Assembly (NCBI RefSeq): GCF_963576545.1
Contig: NC_083638.1
Location: forward strand, 33,839,041-33,903,040
DNA length: 64,000 bases
From: Limanda limanda
Taxonomy: Eukaryota > Chordata > Actinopteri > Pleuronectiformes > Pleuronectidae
Reading direction: 5' to 3'
Shown piece after piece: positions 58,101-64,000 of the stretch. The position numbers were made by a program, and so were the translations under genes. Each line of letters opens with the position of its first letter. Position 1 is the first letter of the stretch. The notes beneath the pieces were generated by a model. The model did not search any database and had not been told where the DNA came from. It worked only from the letters and a program-made list of their open reading frames with translations.

Positions 58101-58310
58101 TTGAACGAGTGATGGGTCAGAGCGTGTGACGGGTTCTGAACGATGACATGTTCAAAGCGTTTGACGCATTCGGAACATGTGACGCGTCAGAACATGTGAT
58201 GCGTTCAGATCGGTGACTGATTCTGAACGAGTGACATGTTCAGAACGTGTGATGTGTTTAGAACAGGTGACGCGTTCAGAACATGTGACGCGTTCGGAAC
58301 GTGTGACTTT
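55113..58310. repeat. 18-bp CpG-rich satellite, main array (about 3.2 kb)
   Basis: Consensus near TGACGYGTTCNGAACGWG; length over period suggests roughly 170 units, with a recurring interrupter GGATTGGTGAAGGG. Most units keep two or three CpGs, while many show CpG to TpG/CpA changes. In frame it reads SERVTR repeats on both strands; those long ORFs are not proteins. Two patches of 88-bp satellite are embedded (57774-57905 and 58308-58365). Confidence 0.92.
57774..57905. repeat. 88-bp satellite patch inside the 18-bp array
   Basis: One and a half units (TTTTTTGGCAACAATGG, CACAAAAGAGCTGAAAACG, GCCTTTTTTGGCAACAATGG) between 18-bp units. The main 88-bp array starts 3.3 kb further on. Confidence 0.92.
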
Positions 58311-58365
58311 TTTGGCAACAATGGTTAAAATCTTGACTTTTTCATCACATACCAGCCCAAACACT
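58308..58365. repeat. 88-bp satellite patch at the end of the 18-bp array
   Basis: TTTTTTGGCAACAATGGTTA to ACCAGCCCAAACAC, joined on its right to the inverted-duplication region. Confidence 0.88.
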
Positions 58366-58499
58366 AGACGAAAAGCAGTATTATTGTCACAGTAAACCTC
58401 TTTGGACAGGCCTAATCCCCTGCTGTAACCAACTGTTTCCATGATGTTACCTCGGCGTTCGCCAGTGAAGACAAGGTGGGTCTATCGGCGTTTGCGGAC

Positions 58500-59376
58500 C
58501 TTAAGGGGGATTTGGAGAACAAAGGAGAGAGCCGCGGGGGGGCTCGCTGAGCCTCGCGGACCGATCGCGACGTGTGATCTAATTAGCATATGAATCGGAG
58601 TCCAGCCGCTGGCTAGAACCTCTCTCTACTCACCATTGGAGGATACCACAGACCCTTGAAACTAATGTCACTCGTGATTGGCTGGTAGAAGTGTTGCTAT
58701 TGGTCACCTTATGGGTCATTGCAGTGCACACGTGGGGTCACAGCATTCCACACGTGGGGTAAGCCCCTCCCACACAATATTTATAATAAAAATGTATATA
58801 TTAATATTTATTATTATTTATAAGTAAGCCTTTACCAAAAGCACTGCAGTTAATTAAAACTAAACATTCATGTGATGCTTGATGTTACAGGTGAACATAT
58901 TGTACAGGGAACAAATGTGAACAAGGTATATGTGGAGTGAAAGCTTTATTTACATACAGCAAAAATATTGTACAAAAACTCAGATGAGGCTTGAAATGTT
59001 TCTCTGCAGCCTCTGGGTCATGACTTCTTTGTGGGACTCTGTCTGAATCTTCTCCAGTGTGTAGACGTCTGTGGTGTGTAGCTGTGAGATCAGTGTAGCT
59101 TCCAGTCTTATATGAAGTGTGGGACACAGGTCGGTGCGCTCCTGGCTGTGGAAGGATGGATCCATGTCATCTGTCCCGCTTCAATCAGCTGTAAACACAT
59201 TCAGTAAAATTAGCACAGTTCAATGACAACATACACCTTTACATGTAACTGGAAAATTATTTAATGAATATAACCTTACCCTCTTTCTTCTCCGACAACT
59301 CCTCAATGCTGATGTAAGGTCTGGTCGGATCATACTGGCTCATAGTGTGTCTTTGTACGTCATGGACAGGCAGCTG
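58500..59376 (-). repeat. Inverted duplication, arm 2: candidate minus-strand transcription unit
   Basis: Reverse complement matches 38597-39262 plus 40006-40110. On the minus strand: acceptor TTTTCCAG, exon 59373-59280 with MSQYDPTRPYISIEELSEKK (ATG 59343-59341), donor GTAAGG, a 91-bp intron, acceptor TTTACAG, exon from 59188 to a poly(A) signal AATAAA (58950-58945). Spliced as drawn, the frame meets a stop three codons into the last exon, giving only about 23 residues. The last exon has another open frame (SQLHTTDVYTLEKIQTE..) that would need a different junction. It may be a non-coding RNA, a decayed gene or a mobile element; no family recognised. Confidence 0.5.
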
Positions 59377-59739
59377 GAAAACAACACATGTAACATGACT
59401 TTATTATTAATAAACGGAAATAGCCGCGCTGCATCACCGTTGGAAGATCCACAGCAAAAAAACACCAAAACAATTCATAAACAGTTACTTACATTCAATG
59501 GCTTAATTTTCTGCACTTTAAATCCGGACTTTCAGCATCTCAGCCTAACGCCTCTTTGTTTGTGTGTGTGTGTGTGGGGGGGGGGCTGAGGCTGTGAAAA
59601 CATACAGAACAAAGTCACGTTGATGAAAAAACTTAACGAGAACAAACTGTTACATCTAAGTAATTCATACATATTTACACATGCACTAGATCTGCTCCAG
59701 CACTCGATGCTGTATTCGTATTTTAGCAACTTTCTCGCT

Positions 59740-60110
59740 ATCCCAACGAGTGGCGGACATGCTTTCAGATGTAGGGTTAGCTTAGTGGTTAGCATGGCGT
59801 CTCTAGCTCACCGTAACTCAGGGACTGTGCGCCCGTCTTCTCCGCCTCGACTCGTCCACACCGGCCCCGCGGCTCTGCTTCCCACGCACTCATCTTCTCC
59901 TCCAGGGAAAAGAGTTGTGTCGACTTCAGCAAGTTATTTACCCCGAAGACAGAGTCACTCGTACGGGACAAGCTAAACACGACCCGCTTCCTGTCTGCGG
60001 GACACTCGACGCTGCTGCACGGCGTTTACGAGGCTCTGATTGGACGAGTCCATCAGCTGATGACGCGAGCGGGTGACGTGAGCAGCGGTTACTTCATATG
60101 GGATGAGCAT
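59740..60110. promoter_or_regulatory. CpG-rich candidate start region, possibly bidirectional
   Basis: Outside the 18-bp array and isolated element copies, this is a conspicuous CpG-rich stretch (about 59810-60080, e.g. CACGACCCGC, GATGACGCGAGCGGGTGACG). A 60-codon plus-strand ORF (59794-59976, GCATGGCG start context) and a 63-codon minus-strand ORF (59980-59789, with possible donor GTGAGC near 59812) overlap. Either could be a first exon, the minus one leading into arm 2. No protein family recognised. Confidence 0.35.
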
Positions 60111-60149
60111 GTGACTGAGGCCAGGTTTATTTTTTGTGGTGTTTAGTAC

Positions 60150-60240
60150 ATTTACACACATGATTCACGCTGTTCTGTGTTCGTAACCTTATAGTTGAAT
60201 GCACTTATTGTAAGTCGCTTTGGATAAAAGTGTTGACTGT
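60150..60240 (+). mobile_element. SINE/L2 tail remnant
   Basis: ATGCACTTATTGTAAGTCGC and TTTGGATAAAAGTGT match the tail common to teleost SINEs and L2 elements (compare the antisense tail at 2580-2640). Confidence 0.6.
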
Positions 60241-60543
60241 TTTAATGGAATACTGAGAAAGTTTAATAACAACAATTAGACAATTGAAGTTCAAATTATG
60301 AAGGAATTTCAGCTCTATATTGTGTCTTCTTTATATTTAAAATAATAATCAAACTGAGTGGAGATGTATGTTGTAGCCAAACAGCCGGCTGCTGTGTTTT
60401 GTCACTGTGCAGTCCATGGGGGATTAAATATTACACTGAAAAAATAAATAATTAAATCAATGAATGTTTCATAGCAATTTTGAAAGTAGTGGTGAAAAGG
60501 TACCATTTATAATTCATGGAACAGCTTAGTTTGCCATTGACAT

Positions 60544-60790
60544 GTGAATTTAATGCCAGTATTTTGGGAGGACAGATATTTTTATGGAAAGCCAGTAGAA
60601 GTTTGGAGCTTACAGGACACAGATGATCATACCCAGCACCATTTCTTTGCTGGTAGAGGTGTGGTTAACAAATCCTCTGTGCATTTAACCAGCACAATTG
60701 AAAAAGTGACTGTAATCATGCCACTCTGTACAGTTGTTGAAATTTAGGATTGTTTTGGATGACAATAAAAATTTGAAATAAAGTGCATTG
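60544..60790 (+). other. Unidentified terminal-exon-like ORF with poly(A) signals
   Basis: The frame ending at 60747 reads protein-like (FWEDRYFYGKPVEVWSLQDT, HHFFAGRGVVNKSSVHLTST) and is followed 15-30 bp later by AATAAA (about 60762 and 60776). Upstream the frame closes at 60538, but another frame is open there, hinting at a frameshifted last exon of a gene or transposon. Family unknown. Confidence 0.3.
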
Positions 60791-61189
60791 TTTCATTTCT
60801 TTTGACTGCATTGACCTTTGTTTGTGGTATACAATATAATTCATTATAGCACACTTACTTACTTAAGAACAATTTAAAATTTCAGGTTTAATATTTATTT
60901 TAAGCCTGGTTTACTCAGCCAGATAGTTTGTTGGTGCCTCTTACACATTGGTGTTATCTGCTCTCAGGGAAACTGATTTGCATTTGTGAAGCTCAGAGCA
61001 TTGTCATTTGCATGTGAAAGCGTCCTCTAGGAGTTGGAGCAGGGGGGTCAAATCTCAACAACTCACAGGCTTGACAACTGCAGGAACCCTGAGCGTTTCC
61101 TTTGCTGCCTGCAGATACGTGTGAAAGTCGTTAACCGAAGGATGTGCCAACACTTCTCTGCGACACAGATTGAAACAAACGCTTCTTTT

Positions 61190-64000
61190 CATGCAGTGAA
61201 ATGTCACAAAAGAGCTGAAAAAGACTAGAGAAGCCTTTTTTAGCAACAATGGTTAAAATCTTGACTTTTTCATCACACATCAGCCCAAATGTCACAAAAG
61301 AGCTGGAAACGACGAGATAAGCCTTTTTTTTTAGCAACAATGGTTAAAATCTTGACTTTTTCATCACACATCAGCCCAAATGTAACAAAAGGGCTGGAAA
61401 CGGGGAGATAAGCCTTTTTTGGCAGCAATGGTTAAAATCTTAACTTGTTCATCACACATTAGCCCAAATGTCACAAAAGCGCTGGAAACAGAGAGATAAG
61501 CCTTTTTTAGCAACAATGGTTAAAATCTTGTCTTTTAAATCAAACATCAGCCCAAATGTCACAAAATACTGGAAACGGGAAGATAAGCCTTGTTTGGAAA
61601 CAATGGTTAAAATCTTGACTTTTTCGTCACACATCAGCCCATCAGTGTCACAAGACAGCTGGAAATGGGGAGATAATCTTTTTTTGGCAACAATGGTTAA
61701 AATTTTGACTTTTACATCACACATGAGCCCAAACGTCACAAAACAGCTGGAAACGGGGGGATAAGCCTTTTTTTGCATCAATGGTTAAAATCTTAACTTT
61801 TTCATCACAGATCAGCCCTAATGTCAGAAAAGCGCTGGAAACGGAGAGATAAGGCTTTTTTAGCAACAATGGGTAAAATCCTGACTTTTTCATCACACAT
61901 CAGCCCAAATGTCACAAAACAGCTGGGAACGGGGGGATAAGCCTTTTTTGGCAACAATGGTTAAAATCTTGACTTTTTCATCACACATCAGCCCAAATGT
62001 CACAAAAAAGCTGGAAACGGGGTAACAAGCCTTTTTTGGCAACAAAGGTTAAAATCTTGACTTTTTCATCACAGATCAGCCCAAATGTCAGAAAAGCACT
62101 GGAAACGGGGAGATAAGGCTTTCTTGGCAGCAATGGTTAAAATCTTAAAACTTTTTCATCACACAACATCCCAAATGTCACTAAACAGCTGGAAACGGGG
62201 AGATAAGCCTTTTTTGGAAGCAATGGTTAACGTTTCTGACTTTTTCATCACATATCAGCTCCAGTGTCAGAAAAGCGCTGGAAACAGGGAGATAAGCCTT
62301 TTTTTGGAAGAAATGGTTAATTTCTTGAATTTTTCATCACACATAATCCCAAATGTCACAAAAGAGCTGTAAAAGACTAGAGAAGCCTTTTTTTAGCAAC
62401 AATGGTTAAAATCTTGACTTTTTCATCACACATCAGCCCAAATGTCACAAAAGAGCTGGAAACGGGGAGATAAGCCTTTCTTGGCAACAATGGTTAAAAT
62501 CTTGACTTTTTCATCACACATTAGCCCAAATGTTACAAAAGCGAAGGAAACAGAGAGGTAAGCCTTTTTTAGCAACAATGGTTAAAATCTTGTCTTTTAA
62601 ATCAAACATCAGCCCAAATGTCACAAAATACTGGAAACGGGAAGATAAGCCTTGTTTGGAAACAATGGTTAAAATCTTGACTTTTTCATCACACATCAGC
62701 CCAAACGTCACAAAACAGCTGGAAACGGGGGGATAATCCTTTTTTTGCATCAATGGTTAAATTCTTGACATTTCATCACAGATCAGCCCAAATGTCAGAA
62801 AAGCGCTGGAAATGGGGAGATAAGCCTTTTTTGGCAACAATGGTTAAAATCTTGACTTTTTCATCACAGATCAGCCCGAATGTCAGAAAAGCGCTGGAAA
62901 AGGGAGATAAGGCTTTTTTGGCAACAATGGTTAAAATCTTGACTTTTTCATCACACATCAGCCCAAATGTCACAAAAAAGCTGGAAACGGGGAGATAAGC
63001 CTTTTTTGGAAGCAATGGTGAACATCTTGACTTTTTCATCACACATCAGCCCAAATGTCACAAAAGAGCTGGAAACGGGGAGATAAGCCTTTCTTGGCAA
63101 CAATGGTTAAAATCTTGACTTTTTCATCACACATCAGCCCAAATGTCACAAAAGAGCTGGAACGAGAAAATAAGCCTTTTTTGGCAACAATGGTTAAAAT
63201 TTTGATATTTCATCACAGATCAGCCCAAATGTCAGAAAAGCGCTGGAAATGGGGAGATAAGGCTTTTTTGTCAACAATGGTTAAAATCTTGACTTTTTCA
63301 TCACACATCAGCCCAAATATCACAAAAAAGCTGGAAACGGGGTGACAAGCCTTTTTTGGCAGCAAAGGTTAAAATCGTGACTTTTTCATCACAGATTAGC
63401 CCTAATGTCAGAAAAACGCTGGAAACTGGGAGATAAGGCTTTTTTGGCAACAATGGTTAAAATCTTGACTTTTACATCACACATAAGACCAAACGTCACA
63501 AAACAGCTGGAAACGGGGGGATAAGCCTTTTTTGGCAACAATGGTTAAAATCTTGACTTTTTCAACACAGATCAGACCTAATGTCAGAAAAGCACTGGAA
63601 ACGGGGAGAAAATCCTTTTTTGGCATTAATGGTTAAAATCTTGACTTTTTCATCACAGATCAGCCCTAATGTCAGAAAAGCGCTGGAAACGGAGAGATAA
63701 GGCTTTTTTAGCAACAATGGATAAAATCCTGACTTTTTCATCACACATCAGCCCAAATGTCACAAAACAGCTGGAAACGGGGGGATAAGCCTTTTTTGGC
63801 AACAATGGTTAAAATCTTGACTTTTTCCATCACAGATCAGACCCAATGTCAGAAAAGCACTGGAAACGGGAGAAAATCCTTTTTTGGCATCAATGGTTAA
63901 ATTCTTGACATTTCATCACAGATCAGCCCAAATGTCAGAAAAGCGCTGGAAATGGAGAGATAAGCCTTTTTTGGCAACAATGGTTAAAACCTTGACTTTT
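61190..64000. repeat. 88-bp satellite array running off the window end
   Basis: Unit of 88 bp (some 87) with GCCTTTTTTGGCAACAATGG, TTAAAATCTTGACTTTTTCA, TCACACATCAGCCCAAATGT and CACAAAAGAGCTGGAAACGG; about 32 units in 2.8 kb. Two subtypes alternate: CACATCAGCCC..CACAAAAGAGCTGG and CAGATCAGCCC..CAGAAAAGCGCTGG. Many ORFs on both strands are satellite reading frames. Confidence 0.95.

Noticed and set aside
55113..58310. Many ORFs of 60-130 codons with SERVTR-like or LNASHV-like repeats
   Set aside because: They are readings of the 18-bp satellite, whose length is a multiple of three; they occur on both strands and several frames with no splice or start context.
54576..58310. CRISPR-like array
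   Set aside because: Units are contiguous 18-mers without unique spacers in a vertebrate genome; it is a satellite.
61190..64000. ORFs containing MVKILTFSSHISPNV on plus and VTFGLMCDEKVKILTIV on minus
   Set aside because: They are readings of the 88-bp satellite and end wherever the unit length shifts the frame.

Overview
This is eukaryotic genomic DNA, almost certainly from a teleost fish. It holds one spliced host gene, L2- and L1/Tx1-type LINEs, hAT, Tc1, PIF/Harbinger-like and piggyBac remnants, tRNA-derived SINEs, Ty3/gypsy-like LTR pieces and three tandem satellites. There are no bacterial operons, rRNA genes or CRISPR arrays. All identifications were made by eye from translated motifs and from repeats compared within the window; no database search was run.

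The host gene is a UBAP1-like gene (best match ubap1l) on the + strand. Five coding exons (11361-11462, 29935-30567, 42515-42760, 50619-50720, 50818-50952) all join in phase 0 and give about 405 codons. The N-terminus is UMA-like and the C-terminus is a tandem UBA-like (SOUBA) domain, as in the ESCRT-I subunit UBAP1. The introns are about 18.5, 11.9, 7.9 and 0.1 kb, and the first three are largely transposon sequence.

Layout. 1-11 kb: decayed repeats, including a Harbinger-like element, L2 fragments, an L1 tail inserted into an L2, a 31-bp perfect hairpin and foldback elements. 11.36-29.9 kb (intron 1): a nested stack. An L2 fragment is split by a hAT element (12153-24219, 8-bp target duplication). 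The hAT is split by a full-length L1-type LINE (12311-19124, 15-bp duplication) and by a long L2 (from about 19366). The L1 is split by a Harbinger-like element (16143-17069, TTA duplication). A piggyBac C-terminus, a SINE and an inverted pair of related foldback elements follow. 30.6-42.5 kb (intron 2): a full-length antisense L1 (31280-36330), a SINE, a gypsy-type LTR with another foldback element in it, and one arm of an inverted duplication. 42.8-50.6 kb (intron 3): L2 tails, a possible tyrosine recombinase fragment, a broken Tc1 and an unassigned minus-strand exon-like ORF.

51-64 kb: downstream of ubap1l a gypsy 5' end runs straight into a 200-bp satellite (53184-54575). An 18-bp CpG-rich satellite (54576-58310) follows, and an 88-bp satellite (61190 to the window end) closes the window. 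The three satellites exchange pieces with each other. Between the last two lies the other arm of the inverted duplication, which looks like a small minus-strand transcription unit with a CpG-rich start region.

No new enzymatic or defence system is evident. The most interesting material is the datable insertion nest, the interleaved satellites and the inverted duplication of an unidentified transcribed-looking unit.
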